Part shown: piece after piece, positions 24,681-32,789 of the stretch
Position numbering within the stretch: position 1 is the stretch's first letter
Layout: each line of letters opens with the position of its first letter
The notes under the pieces: generated by a model
What the model saw: only the letters and a program-made list of their open reading frames with translations
Told to the model about the DNA's origin: nothing
The model's database searches: none
NCBI GenBank assembly: GCA_964505475.1
Contig: CAZDIJ010000007.1
Coordinates: forward strand, 8,606-72,605
DNA length: 64,000 nt
Origin: JAGXQV01 sp964505475
GTDB lineage: Bacteria > Pseudomonadota > Gammaproteobacteria > Burkholderiales > Sulfuricellaceae
Reading direction: 5' to 3'
Translations under genes and position numbers: made by a program

Positions 24681-25436
24681 GTGATCAGCTACGAATATCC
24701 CCTCAACGAAAGGATACGTACCCTGCTTCGGCTGGAGGACCTGTTCGCCCGCGCCGCCTACTTCATCGGCCAGGATCACGGCCTGGAGCACCACGCAGCC
24801 CTGTTGGTGCTGTTCGAGATCATCGAGGTCGCCTGCCGCGCCGATCTCAAATCCGACCTGCTCCAGGAACTGGAGCGGCAGAAACAGATGCTCGAACCCC
24901 TGCGCAACAATCCGGCGATTTCCGTGGAAGCGCTCGACGCCATCCTGAAGGAAATCGAGCAGACCGTCGCCAGCATGCATGGCATGATGGGCAAGGTCGG
25001 CCAGCACATGCGCGACAACGAATGGCTGATGAGCATCAAACAGCGCACCAACATCCCCGGCGGCGTATGCGAATTCGACCTTCCCTCCTATTACTTCTGG
25101 CTGAACCAGGATGCCGGAACGCGGCGCGCCGAACTGAATTCCTGGCTGGCGCCGATGCTGCCGATAGAGGACGGCATCCGCATCGTGATGCGCATGCTGC
25201 GCGACAGCGGCAAGGCGGTGCGCCACGTCGCCGAGAACGGCGCCTTCCAGCAGATGCTGAGCGGGCGGGTGGTGCAGATGCTGCGCGTGCGCCTCGCCGA
25301 TGATCTTCCCTGCTTCCCGGAAATCAGCGCCAACAAGTACGCCATCAATATCCGCTACAACGCCCTGGGCGGCCCGCAAAAACCCCGCGCCTGCGAACAG
25401 GATGTCGAATTCGAAATGATGCTGTGCTCGCTGTAA
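24681..25436 (+). CDS. zapD: Cell division protein ZapD
   Basis: A 251-residue FtsZ-binding protein that bundles protofilaments. The sequence matches the family throughout: ISYEYPLNERIRTLLRLEDL, FEIIEVACRADLKSDLLQEL, WLMSIKQRTNIPGGVCEFDLP and the C-terminal CEQDVEFEMMLCSL. The start codon is GTG at 24681, which gives the conserved N-terminus. It overlaps yacG by 13 bases. Confidence 0.96.
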   Translation: MISYEYPLNERIRTLLRLEDLFARAAYFIGQDHGLEHHAALLVLFEIIEVACRADLKSDLLQELERQKQMLEPLRNNPAISVEALDAILKEIEQTVASMHGMMGKVGQHMRDNEWLMSIKQRTNIPGGVCEFDLPSYYFWLNQDAGTRRAELNSWLAPMLPIEDGIRIVMRMLRDSGKAVRHVAENGAFQQMLSGRVVQMLRVRLADDLPCFPEISANKYAINIRYNALGGPQKPRACEQDVEFEMMLCSL

Positions 25437-25618
25437 AACCTGTAAAGACCGCCGCCTGCCCCACCTGCGGCAAACACTCGCCGTTCACCCCGGAAAACCC
25501 TTTCCGCCCTTTCTGCTCGGAGCGCTGTAAACTCATCGACCTCGGCCAGTGGGCTACCGAAAGCTACCGTATCCCGGATACGACGGCACCACTGGACGAC
25601 GAGCAAACCTCCGCGTAG
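25424..25618 (+). CDS. yacG: DNA gyrase inhibitor YacG
   Basis: A 64-residue zinc-ribbon protein with CPTCGKHSPFTPENPFRPFC and SERCKLIDLGQWA, giving the CxxC...CxxxC zinc site. E. coli YacG binds the GyrB C-terminus and blocks DNA binding. It overlaps zapD and faces the Nudix-type gene convergently, with only 6 bases between stops. Confidence 0.95.
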   Translation: MLAVKPVKTAACPTCGKHSPFTPENPFRPFCSERCKLIDLGQWATESYRIPDTTAPLDDEQTSA

Positions 25619-25624
25619 GTTTTC

Positions 25625-26551
25625 TCACCACGCCCCGCGCAGCATCGCGATGCCGTGCGCGCCCGCGCGCCGCGCCTGATCCAGATCGTCCGCCCGCATT
25701 CCGCCCAGCGCATAGACCGGCATCGGCATGCCGGCCGCCAATTCGGCGAAGCCGTCCCATCCCAGCACCGCCGCACCGGGGTGGCTCAAAGTCGGCTTGA
25801 CCGGCGACAATACGACGAAATCCAGCCCCAATGCGGCGGCCTGCGCCAACTCCTCGGCATTGTGCGCCGAGGCGGCGCACCACTCGATTTCCGGGCGCTC
25901 GCTCAGCGCCATCAATTGCGCCGCCGTCAGGTGCACCCCGTCCGCCTCCGCCGCGCGCGCCAAGCCGAGATCGCCGCTGACCAGCACCCGCGCCCCGTGC
26001 GCGCGGGCAAGCCGCACGACTTGGACGGCAAGGCGTTCGAGGCCATCGGCGGACATTTCCTTCTCGCGCAACTGGATCAGGCGCAAACCGTTTTCCAACG
26101 CCGCCTCCAGCCGCTCCAGGAACAGCGGCGCGCCCAACTCCGCGGCCTGGCTGACGGCATAGACGGCGGGCAGCCCCAAGGCGCGCAGGATCGTGCCGTT
26201 GGCCGGCAGCAGCGGAGCAACCTTCACCGCATCAATCATCTGCCAGGAGAGGCGCTGGTTTTCCTTGCCGTGCGGCTCGCCATGCCAGCGCGTGACGCGA
26301 AAGAAATTCAGGCGCACGGTGGCGTGAGGGTAAGTGTAAATCCGCGTCAGCCAAGTGCTGGCCTCGTCCACCTCGATCCCCAGTTCCTCGTGCAGTTCGC
26401 GCGCCAGCGCGGCGCGGCGGCTCTCCCCCGGCTCGACCTTGCCGCCGGGGAACTCCCAGTACCCCGCATAGACTTTCCCCGCCGGCCTCTCGGCCAGCAG
26501 GAAGCGGCCATCCGGCTCGACGACAACGGCGGCGACGACATCCACTATCAT
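25625..26551 (-). CDS. Nudix hydrolase (MutT-like) fused to a thiamine-phosphate-synthase-like domain
   Basis: A 308-residue two-domain protein. Residues about 1-130 form a Nudix domain with the box GGKVEPGESRRAALARELHE followed by ELGIEV, as in 8-oxo-dGTP diphosphatase MutT. Residues about 140-305 are a TIM-barrel like ThiE/TenI (LRLIQLREKEMSADGLERLA, RVLVSGDLGLARAAEADGVHL, PVYALGGMRADDL). The fusion is recurrent in proteobacteria near yacG; the second domain may serve thiamine salvage or be regulatory. Start 26551 has GGGGGAGTAGG just upstream. Confidence 0.92.
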   Translation of the reverse strand: MIVDVVAAVVVEPDGRFLLAERPAGKVYAGYWEFPGGKVEPGESRRAALARELHEELGIEVDEASTWLTRIYTYPHATVRLNFFRVTRWHGEPHGKENQRLSWQMIDAVKVAPLLPANGTILRALGLPAVYAVSQAAELGAPLFLERLEAALENGLRLIQLREKEMSADGLERLAVQVVRLARAHGARVLVSGDLGLARAAEADGVHLTAAQLMALSERPEIEWCAASAHNAEELAQAAALGLDFVVLSPVKPTLSHPGAAVLGWDGFAELAAGMPMPVYALGGMRADDLDQARRAGAHGIAMLRGAW

Positions 26552-26562
26552 CCTACTCCCCC

Positions 26563-26722
26563 ACCACAGAGGCACAGAGAAATTCGACAAATCGACGGGT
26601 TGGCGTCAAAGCTTCTTTCACCCGCCGGGTGATTCCGCAGTTGTAGCCGCGCGCGTCGAGCGCGGCCAGCCAAGCCGCTGTCAGCGCCAGCGGCTACAGA
26701 GATTCCTCTGTACCTCTGTGGT
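26563..26722. repeat. Nested inverted-repeat element
   Basis: Outer arms ACCACAGAGGCACAGAG (26563-26579) and its complement at 26706-26722 match at 16 of 17 positions. Inside are TCACCCGCCGGGTGA (26618-26632) and a 57-base hairpin bounded by TGTAGCCGC (26642-26650) and GCGGCTACA (26690-26698). The same central palindrome occurs near 20847, with similarly organised outer arms, suggesting a dispersed non-coding element. Confidence 0.65.
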
Positions 26723-26741
26723 TCAACTGCGTTTTTCAGGA

Positions 26742-27689
26742 TCACTTATCCAGCCACACTTCCATCCCTTGGGCGTTCAGCTCGAAATCGGCGGCCAGCA
26801 GGGCGACGCTTTCCTCACGGCTCAACCGGCAGCCGTGGGTGGCGAGTTCGGCCATGAAGTAATCTTCCAGCTTCGCCATCAAGCCGCGGTGCCGCGCTTC
26901 CCCCGCGCCGGATACCCCGCGCGCCAGAGCGACGAAATCGTCAAGGCGGCGGTGCAGGTCGGCGGCCAACTTCTCCAGCCCGGTGACCCGGCTGAAGTGG
27001 GTGAGATAGGCGGCTTGCGGCTTGAGCGCCATCAGGCGGTCGATCGAGGCGTGCAGCGCCTCCGGCTCGAACTGCACCGGGGTGGTGGTGGGGAAGATGA
27101 AAGGGCGCCCGTCCACGTCGAATTCGCGGTAGGAAATGCCGAAGGTGTCGCCGGTGAAAATGCTGGCGCTTTGCTCGTCATATATGCAGAAGTGATGGCG
27201 GGCATGGCCGGGCGTATCGAGAAAGCGCAGCGGCCTGCCGTTGAGATCGAGGATATAGCCCTCGCCGGCCTCGATCACCCGCGCCGCCTCCACCGGCACG
27301 ATGTCGCCGTAGATCGCCCTGGTGGCTTCCTCGCCGTAAACCGCCACGGTGCCGGCGACCAGCTTGGAAGGGTCGATCATGTGGCGCGCCCCGCGCGGGT
27401 GCGCCACCAGCTTGGCGTTGGGAAAGCAGCGCATGGCTTCCCCAGCGCCGCCGGCATGGTCGAGATGGACGTGGGTGACGATGACGTAGGCCACCTGTTC
27501 CGGCGCGATGCCCCTTTCCTGGAGTATCCGGCACAAGGAAGGAATCGAGTAGTTGGTGCCGGTGTCGATGATGGCCGCCGCGCCGCCCTCCACCATCACG
27601 TGGATGGCGCTGTGGCAGTGGCGCCGGTTGTAAATCGCATCCACGGCGCCGATGCCGTGATCGAATTCGAGAAAAGTTTTTTTCGTCAT
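26742..27689 (-). CDS. Metallo-beta-lactamase-fold hydrolase
   Basis: A 315-residue MBL-fold enzyme. The zinc motif is VTHVHLDHAGGAGEA (HxHxDH); further ligands are the histidine in LDTPGHARHH and the aspartate in FTGDTFG, with a final histidine in YLTHFSR. Family members hydrolyse thioesters, lactones or glutathione adducts; given its divergent partner genes (CoA ligase, CoA-ester lyase), thioester hydrolysis is a reasonable guess. The start at 27689 is 33 bases from a palindromic operator shared with the lyase gene. Confidence 0.88.
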   Translation of the reverse strand: MTKKTFLEFDHGIGAVDAIYNRRHCHSAIHVMVEGGAAAIIDTGTNYSIPSLCRILQERGIAPEQVAYVIVTHVHLDHAGGAGEAMRCFPNAKLVAHPRGARHMIDPSKLVAGTVAVYGEEATRAIYGDIVPVEAARVIEAGEGYILDLNGRPLRFLDTPGHARHHFCIYDEQSASIFTGDTFGISYREFDVDGRPFIFPTTTPVQFEPEALHASIDRLMALKPQAAYLTHFSRVTGLEKLAADLHRRLDDFVALARGVSGAGEARHRGLMAKLEDYFMAELATHGCRLSREESVALLAADFELNAQGMEVWLDK

Positions 27690-27722
27690 ATGGTTCGTCC
27701 CGCGATCAATCCAGATAAATTC

Positions 27723-27736
27723 GTCTTATATAAGAC
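27723..27736. promoter_or_regulatory. Palindromic operator between divergent genes
   Basis: GTCTTATATAAGAC is a perfect 14-bp palindrome in the AT-rich gap between the metallo-hydrolase (-) and the CitE-like lyase (+). Its TATATAA centre could overlap a -10 element in either direction. It resembles a dimeric repressor site (GntR- or TetR-type); no regulator gene is adjacent. Confidence 0.6.
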
Positions 27737-27831
27737 ATAAGAATTGTTGATTTTACCCTAAAAGCGTGCTACAAATACCTTACGATTTAAGTAGGAAATT
27801 TTCCGGCCAACCCATCTTACCGATATCGACG

Positions 27832-28935
27832 ATGAATGCAACCACCGCCATGCTCGGCGACTATTGGCCGGGCATCCAACTCTACTACCCGCCGGTGAAG
27901 TACGCGCCGTCGCTGGGCATCTACGAAGACATGGAAACCGCCGCCCAGCGCATGCAAAAGCACGCCCACCGCACCAACGCCCACACCCTGCTGTTCGACC
28001 TGGAAGACGGCTGTCGCCAGAAGGCGATGAGCCGCGACCTGCTGCGCCAGGAACTGCCGGCGTTGCGGGCGGCTCGCCCGGACGTGGCGGTGGCGGTGCG
28101 CATCAACCCCTTCCGCACCGAGGAATACGAACTCGACATGGCGATGCTGCGCGACCTCGCCGACTGCATCGACGTGGCGATGCTCGCCAAGGCCGGCGAA
28201 GCCTACGGCGCCGCCGAAATCCGCGACCTGTCGGCGGCGCTCGACGCGATGAACCCGCGCATCGACATCCAGCCGATCATCGAGCACCCCAAGTCGCTCA
28301 AGATCGCCCCGGAAATCATGCAGTACCCCAAGGTCAAGCACGTGGTATTCGGCATCCACGACTTCTCCAAGGCGATGGGCATCCACATCACCCCGCAGCA
28401 CTGGACCGAGGAACTCAAGTTCTTCCTCAACCAGATTATTTTCGAGGCGCGCATCGCCGGCAAGGGAGTAATCGGCGGCGTGGAAGTGCTGATCGGCCAA
28501 GCCACCATGCCCGACAACTTCCTCGAACCGCACGACATCCGCCGCTGGCTGGACCTGCACGGCGACGAGGAATCGCGCATCGTCTTCCGCCACGCCTGCG
28601 AGGAAGCGGCGCTGGGGCTGACCGGCAAACAGGTGATCCATCCCAGCCACATCCACCTCTGCAAGGTCGCCTACACCCCCTCGCCCACCGAAGTCAGCCG
28701 CAATATCCGCATCCTGCAAGCCGCCGTGGAAGCCGACGCCCTGCTCGGCGGGGCGATCAAGTTCGACGGCGAAATGCTCGACCCGCCGATGTTCGGCAAG
28801 GCGCTGCAAGTCCTGCTGCGCGCCCATGCCCTGCATGCCCTGAGCGATGAAGACACCCTGTTCGCGCTGTCGGTGCTGCAACTGCTGCCGGCGCAGGTGA
28901 TCCGGGAAAACTGGCCGTATGGAGTAATTCTTTAA
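27832..28935 (+). CDS. CitE/HpcH-HpaI family CoA-ester lyase (malyl- or citramalyl-CoA lyase-like)
   Basis: A 367-residue TIM-barrel lyase/aldolase. Motifs include LLFDLEDGCRQKAMSRD (metal/substrate acid), VAVRINPFRTEEYELD, IQPIIEHPKSL and KQVIHPSHIHLCKVAY, as in CitE-like (3S)-malyl-CoA, beta-methylmalyl-CoA and citramalyl-CoA lyases. It is longer than classical CitE. A GTG at 27766 would add 22 residues; MNATTAM at 27832 is preferred for family length. It is followed by an acyl-CoA ligase, a class I fumarase and a hydrolase on the same strand, suggesting a C4/C5 hydroxy-dicarboxylate pathway. Confidence 0.85.
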   Translation: MNATTAMLGDYWPGIQLYYPPVKYAPSLGIYEDMETAAQRMQKHAHRTNAHTLLFDLEDGCRQKAMSRDLLRQELPALRAARPDVAVAVRINPFRTEEYELDMAMLRDLADCIDVAMLAKAGEAYGAAEIRDLSAALDAMNPRIDIQPIIEHPKSLKIAPEIMQYPKVKHVVFGIHDFSKAMGIHITPQHWTEELKFFLNQIIFEARIAGKGVIGGVEVLIGQATMPDNFLEPHDIRRWLDLHGDEESRIVFRHACEEAALGLTGKQVIHPSHIHLCKVAYTPSPTEVSRNIRILQAAVEADALLGGAIKFDGEMLDPPMFGKALQVLLRAHALHALSDEDTLFALSVLQLLPAQVIRENWPYGVIL

Positions 28936-29022
28936 AAAATACGGCCAGTTTCTGTGTAGGCTCATATTTGCCGCAGGCCAATGTGAGCCGGAACTAAAAT
29001 TGGCCGTATGGAGTGATTCTGT
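28908..29022. repeat. Hairpin and partial duplication of the lyase gene tail
   Basis: AAACTGGCCGTAT (28908-28920), inside the last codons, pairs exactly with ATACGGCCAGTTT (28939-28951), just after the stop. About 90 bases on, GGCCGTATGGAGTGATTCT (29003-29021) nearly repeats the gene tail GGCCGTATGGAGTAATTCT (28913-28931). There is no T tract. It may be a terminator remnant or the trace of a duplication. Confidence 0.5.
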
Positions 29023-29048
29023 GAAAACATCGGTGAACGACATTCAGA

Positions 29049-29231
29049 ATGCAGCATGTACCCCTTACTCCCTCATCCCCGTCCCTTCTCCCGCCTGCGC
29101 GCCCTAAAGGGCATAAAGGAGAAGGGAGTCAAGCCCCTCGCCCGTCTCGCCGTGGTCGACGCGCAGCGGCGGGCACCCGGCGGGGATACTCCTTGCGGGT
29201 GCAGGGAGAGGGGTGGGGTGAGGGCGCATAA
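29049..29231. repeat. GC-rich hairpin repeat, degraded copy
   Basis: It contains CCCTCATCCCCGTCCCTTCT, the palindromic insert GCCCTAAAGGGCATAAAGGA and a right part GGGTGAGGGCGC. The same phrases occur at 30945-31065 and in the inverted-repeat element at 47192-47363. No convincing terminal repeats or target duplication are left. Together with 28936-29048 it accounts for the 355-base gap before the ligase gene; no gene is seen. Confidence 0.6.
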
Positions 29232-29290
29232 AAACCGTGCATAGAAAATTTTTCTCAGCAGTAAAACATAAACTCAACGGAGCGACGACC

Positions 29291-30916
29291 ATGCCCTTCG
29301 ACCCCTTCCCCACCTGGAACTGGAACGTCCCCGCCCATTTCAACATCGGCGTCGCCTGCACCGACGCCCATCTCGGCACGCCGGCGGAAAACGCCACGGC
29401 GATGATCGTCGAGGACGACGCGCTGGGGGAAAGCCGCATCACCTACGGTGAACTGTCCCAGCGCACCAGCCGCTTCGCCCAACTGCTGCGCGATCTCGGC
29501 GTGGAGCTGGAAGACCGCGTGCTGATCCGCCTGCCCAACAGCCTCGACTATCCCACCGCCTTTCTCGGCGCGATGAAGCGCGGCGCCATCGCCGTACCCA
29601 CCTCCACCCTGCTCACCGCCGAGGAAGTGCTGTACCTCGCCCAGGATTCGGGCGCCGCCGTGCTGGTGACCGACAAGGCCATGTGGACGGGCCTGGCCGA
29701 CAAGCTGGCGGGCCTGCCCAACCTGAAGCACATCCTGCTCTCCGGCCCCGGCGAGATCGTTCCCTCAACCAAGTACAACGTGCTCGACCTCGAAGCCGCG
29801 CTGGCCAAGATCGCCGCCTGCTCGGCGCCGCACACCAGCCGCGCCGACGAACCGGCTTACCTGGTCTACACTTCCGGCACCACCGGCTACCCCAAGGGCG
29901 TGCTGCACGCCCACCGCGCCATGATCGGGCGCGAGCCGGCCTCGACCTACTGGTTCGACTTCGCTCCCGACGGCGACCGCATCATGCATTCCGGCAAGTT
30001 CAACTGGACCTACGTGCTCGGCTCGGCGCTGATGGACCCGCTGTATCGCGGCAAGACCGTGATCGTCCACGAAGGCAAGAACGACGCCGCCGCCTGGCTG
30101 CGCCTGATCGCCAAGCACCAGGCCACCATCTTCGTCGGCGTACCCACCATCTACCGCCAGATATTGCAGAAGACCGCCGCCACCGCGACCGACGTGCCCA
30201 CCCTGCGCCACTGCATGAGCGCCGGCGAGCACCTTTCCGACGAAGTGCTGGGCCTGTGGCGCGAGCGCTTCGGGGCGGACATCTACGAAGCGGTGGGGAT
30301 GAGCGAATTTTCCTACTACCTGTCGGAGAGCAAGTTCCGCCCCATTCGCCCCGGTTCTGCCGGCTTCCCCCAGCCCGGCCACGACATCAAGCTGCTCGAC
30401 CCGGAAACCCTGAAGGAAGCCCCGGACGGCGAGGAAGGCATGATCTGCGTGCCGGACGGCGACCCCGGCCTGTTCCTCGAATACTGGAAGCTCCCCGAGG
30501 AGACCGCCAAGCTCAAGCGCGACGGCTGGTTCCTCACCGGCGACTACGCGCGCCGCGACGCCGACGGCTACGTCTGGTTCCTCGGGCGCAAGGACGACAT
30601 CATCAAGAGCTTCGGCTACCGCGTCTCGCCCTACGAGATCGAGCGGGTGATGAAATCCCACCCCACCGTGGCCGACTGCGCCGCCGTGGGCGAGGCCATC
30701 GACAAGGACAAGCTGCTGGTGGTGGCCTACGTCATCCCCCAGCCTGACGCCGCGGCCAGCCCCGACGACTTGCTGGCCTACGCCAAGGAACACCTCGCCG
30801 CCTACAAGGCGCCCAAGGTGATCTATTTCGCCAAGGACTTCCCGCGCACCAAGAATGGTAAAATTTTGCGGCGGGACATCAGCCCCGCACTCGCCACCGC
30901 GAAATCGACCAAGTAA
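29291..30916 (+). CDS. AMP-forming acyl-CoA synthetase (benzoate/short-chain acyl-CoA ligase-like)
   Basis: A 541-residue adenylating enzyme of the ANL superfamily that activates a carboxylic acid to its CoA thioester. P-loop-like YTSGTTGYPKGVLHAHRAM, the A5 motif YEAVGMSEFSYYL, the A7/A8 hinge WFLTGDYARRDADGYVWFLG with RKDDIIKSFGYRVSPYEIE, and the catalytic A10 lysine in RTKNGKILRRDI are all present. The sequence style is that of benzoate-CoA or acetate-type ligases. ATG 29291 has GGAG upstream; an 18-residue in-frame extension is not conserved-looking. Context (lyase before, fumarase after) suggests a di- or hydroxy-acid substrate. Confidence 0.9.
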   Translation: MPFDPFPTWNWNVPAHFNIGVACTDAHLGTPAENATAMIVEDDALGESRITYGELSQRTSRFAQLLRDLGVELEDRVLIRLPNSLDYPTAFLGAMKRGAIAVPTSTLLTAEEVLYLAQDSGAAVLVTDKAMWTGLADKLAGLPNLKHILLSGPGEIVPSTKYNVLDLEAALAKIAACSAPHTSRADEPAYLVYTSGTTGYPKGVLHAHRAMIGREPASTYWFDFAPDGDRIMHSGKFNWTYVLGSALMDPLYRGKTVIVHEGKNDAAAWLRLIAKHQATIFVGVPTIYRQILQKTAATATDVPTLRHCMSAGEHLSDEVLGLWRERFGADIYEAVGMSEFSYYLSESKFRPIRPGSAGFPQPGHDIKLLDPETLKEAPDGEEGMICVPDGDPGLFLEYWKLPEETAKLKRDGWFLTGDYARRDADGYVWFLGRKDDIIKSFGYRVSPYEIERVMKSHPTVADCAAVGEAIDKDKLLVVAYVIPQPDAAASPDDLLAYAKEHLAAYKAPKVIYFAKDFPRTKNGKILRRDISPALATAKSTK

Positions 30917-30917
30917 G

Positions 30918-31075
30918 CGATGCCTATAGGGATAATGTTGCACCTCCCGGACTCCCTCATCCCCGGCACTTCTCCCGCCTGCGCACCCTAAAGGGCATAA
31001 AGGAGAAGGGAGTAAAGCCCCTCGCCCGCGGGCGGGAGAGGGGTTGGGGTGAGGGAATATGAACTGCATTATTAG
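30918..31075. repeat. GC-rich hairpin repeat between ligase and fumarase genes
   Basis: It begins ATGCCTATAGGGATAATG, which partly resembles the end of the inverted-repeat element family, and carries CCCTCATCCCCGGCACTTCT, GCACCCTAAAGGGCATAAAG and GCGGGCGGGAGAGGGGTTGG. It is probably a decayed copy of the long form at 47192-47363. Terminal repeats are weak and no target duplication is visible. Confidence 0.55.
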
Positions 31076-31120
31076 GTTAATAACTCCGCATCTTGGCGGA
31101 TAACCCAGAGATAAATCGAC

Positions 31121-32638
31121 ATGACCACCATCCGCCAGGAAGACCTGATCGCCAGCGTCGCCGACGCCCTGCAATACATTTCCTACTACCACCCGCTCGA
31201 CTACATCCAGGCGCTGGGCAAGGCCTACGAGGCGGAACAGTCCCCGGCGGCCAAGGATGCCATCGCCCAGATCCTCAGCAACTCGCGGATGTGCGCCGAA
31301 GGACGGCGGCCGATCTGCCAGGATACCGGCATCGTGGTGGCCTTCGTCAAGGTGGGCATGGAGGTGCGCTGGGAAGGCGGCATGGGCCTCGCCGAAATGA
31401 TCGACGAGGGCGTGCGCCGCGCCTACCGGCATCCGGACAACGTGCTGCGCGCCTCGGTGCTGGCCGACCCGGCGGGCGCGCGCAGGAACACCCGCGACAA
31501 CACCCCGGCGGTGATCCACTACGACATCGTCCCCGGCGACAAGGTCGAAATCACCCTGGCCGCCAAGGGCGGCGGTTCGGAGAACAAATCCAAGTTCGTC
31601 ATGCTCAACCCCTCGGATTCCATCGTCGATTGGGTGCTCAAGACCGTCCCCACCATGGGCGCCGGCTGGTGCCCGCCGGGCATCCTCGGTCTGGGCATCG
31701 GCGGCACGGCGGAAAAGGCCATGCTGCTCGCCAAGGAAGCGCTGATGGAACCCCTCGACATCCACGAACTCAAGGCGCGCGGCCCGAACAGCCGCATCGA
31801 GGAACTGCGCCTGGAGCTTTACGAGAAAGTGAACGCGCTGGGCATAGGCGCGCAGGGGCTGGGCGGCCTTTCCACCGTGCTCGACGTGAAGATCCGCGAT
31901 TACCCCACCCACGCCGCCAGCCTGCCGCTGGCGCTGATCCCCAACTGCGCCGCCACTCGCCACGTCCATTTCACCCTAGACGGCAGCGGCCCCGCCACGC
32001 TGGTACCGCCCAGCCTCGACGCCTGGCCCAAGGTCGACTGGCAGCCCGCCGCCGACGCACGGCGGGTGAACCTCGACACCCTCACCCGCGCCGACATCGC
32101 CACCTGGAAGCCCGGCGAAAACCTGCTCCTCTCCGGCAAGCTCCTCACCGGGCGCGACGCCGCGCACAAGCGCATCGCCGACATCCTGGCGAAGGGCGAT
32201 AAGCTCCCGGTCGATTTTACCGACCGCTTCATCTACTACGTCGGCCCGGTCGACCCGGTGCGCGACGAAGTGGTCGGCCCCGCCGGCCCCACCACCGCCA
32301 CGCGCATGGATAAATTCACCGAAATGATGCTGGCAAAAACCGGCCTGATCGGCATGGTCGGCAAGGGCGAACGCGGCCCCGCCGGCATTGCCGCCATCAA
32401 GAAACACCGCGCCGTCTACCTGATGGCCGTGGGCGGCGCCGCCTACCTGGTCGCCAAGGCGATCAAGGCCTCCAAGGTGCTGGCCTTCCCCGAACTGGGC
32501 ATGGAAGCGATCTACGAATTCACCGTGCAGGACATGCCGGTGACGGTGGCGGTGGACGTGGAAGGCACGTCGGTGCACGAAAGCGGCCCGACGGAATGGC
32601 GCATGAAGATCGGCAAGATACCGCTGGCCAAGGCTTGA
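31121..32638 (+). CDS. Class I fumarate hydratase (possible mesaconase activity)
   Basis: A 505-residue 4Fe-4S hydro-lyase with fused alpha and beta domains. Alpha: RRPICQDTGIVVAFVKVG (first cluster cysteine), RNTRDNTPAVIHYDIVPGD, GAGWCPPGILGLGIGGTAEK (second cysteine), LIPNCAATRHVHF (third cysteine). Beta: GPAGPTTATRMDKFTEMML and VGKGERGP with the C-terminal VHESGPTEWRMKIG. Class I fumarases are oxygen-sensitive and several also hydrate mesaconate to citramalate. Co-location with a CoA ligase and CitE-like lyase makes a C5 role worth considering; housekeeping fumarase is the conservative call. Confidence 0.93.
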   Translation: MTTIRQEDLIASVADALQYISYYHPLDYIQALGKAYEAEQSPAAKDAIAQILSNSRMCAEGRRPICQDTGIVVAFVKVGMEVRWEGGMGLAEMIDEGVRRAYRHPDNVLRASVLADPAGARRNTRDNTPAVIHYDIVPGDKVEITLAAKGGGSENKSKFVMLNPSDSIVDWVLKTVPTMGAGWCPPGILGLGIGGTAEKAMLLAKEALMEPLDIHELKARGPNSRIEELRLELYEKVNALGIGAQGLGGLSTVLDVKIRDYPTHAASLPLALIPNCAATRHVHFTLDGSGPATLVPPSLDAWPKVDWQPAADARRVNLDTLTRADIATWKPGENLLLSGKLLTGRDAAHKRIADILAKGDKLPVDFTDRFIYYVGPVDPVRDEVVGPAGPTTATRMDKFTEMMLAKTGLIGMVGKGERGPAGIAAIKKHRAVYLMAVGGAAYLVAKAIKASKVLAFPELGMEAIYEFTVQDMPVTVAVDVEGTSVHESGPTEWRMKIGKIPLAKA

Positions 32639-32639
32639 A

Positions 32640-32733
32640 CGCAGCGCGCGCCCATCCCAGCCCTCCCCCGCGCGCGGGGGAAGGGGCAATAACCTCCCCT
32701 CCCGCTTGCGGGAGGGGATAGAGGGGAGGGCAA
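32640..32733. repeat. GC-rich double hairpin after the fumarase gene
   Basis: Two adjacent stems (CCCTCCCCCGCGCGCGGGGG and CCTCCCCTCCCGCTTGCGGG) occupy the gap to the hydrolase gene. They look like the inner part of the dispersed GC-rich repeats; no terminal repeats are seen. They may attenuate transcription. Confidence 0.45.
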
Positions 32734-32789
32734 ACCATGGAAAAGCCCCCACCGGAAACCCCACGCATCCACGGCAATAGGTTGCCTCA

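Noticed and set aside
28908..28951. Hairpin after the lyase gene considered as an integron attC site
   Set aside because: No R/L box core sequences or integrase gene are seen; it is a simple perfect stem with an A-rich loop.
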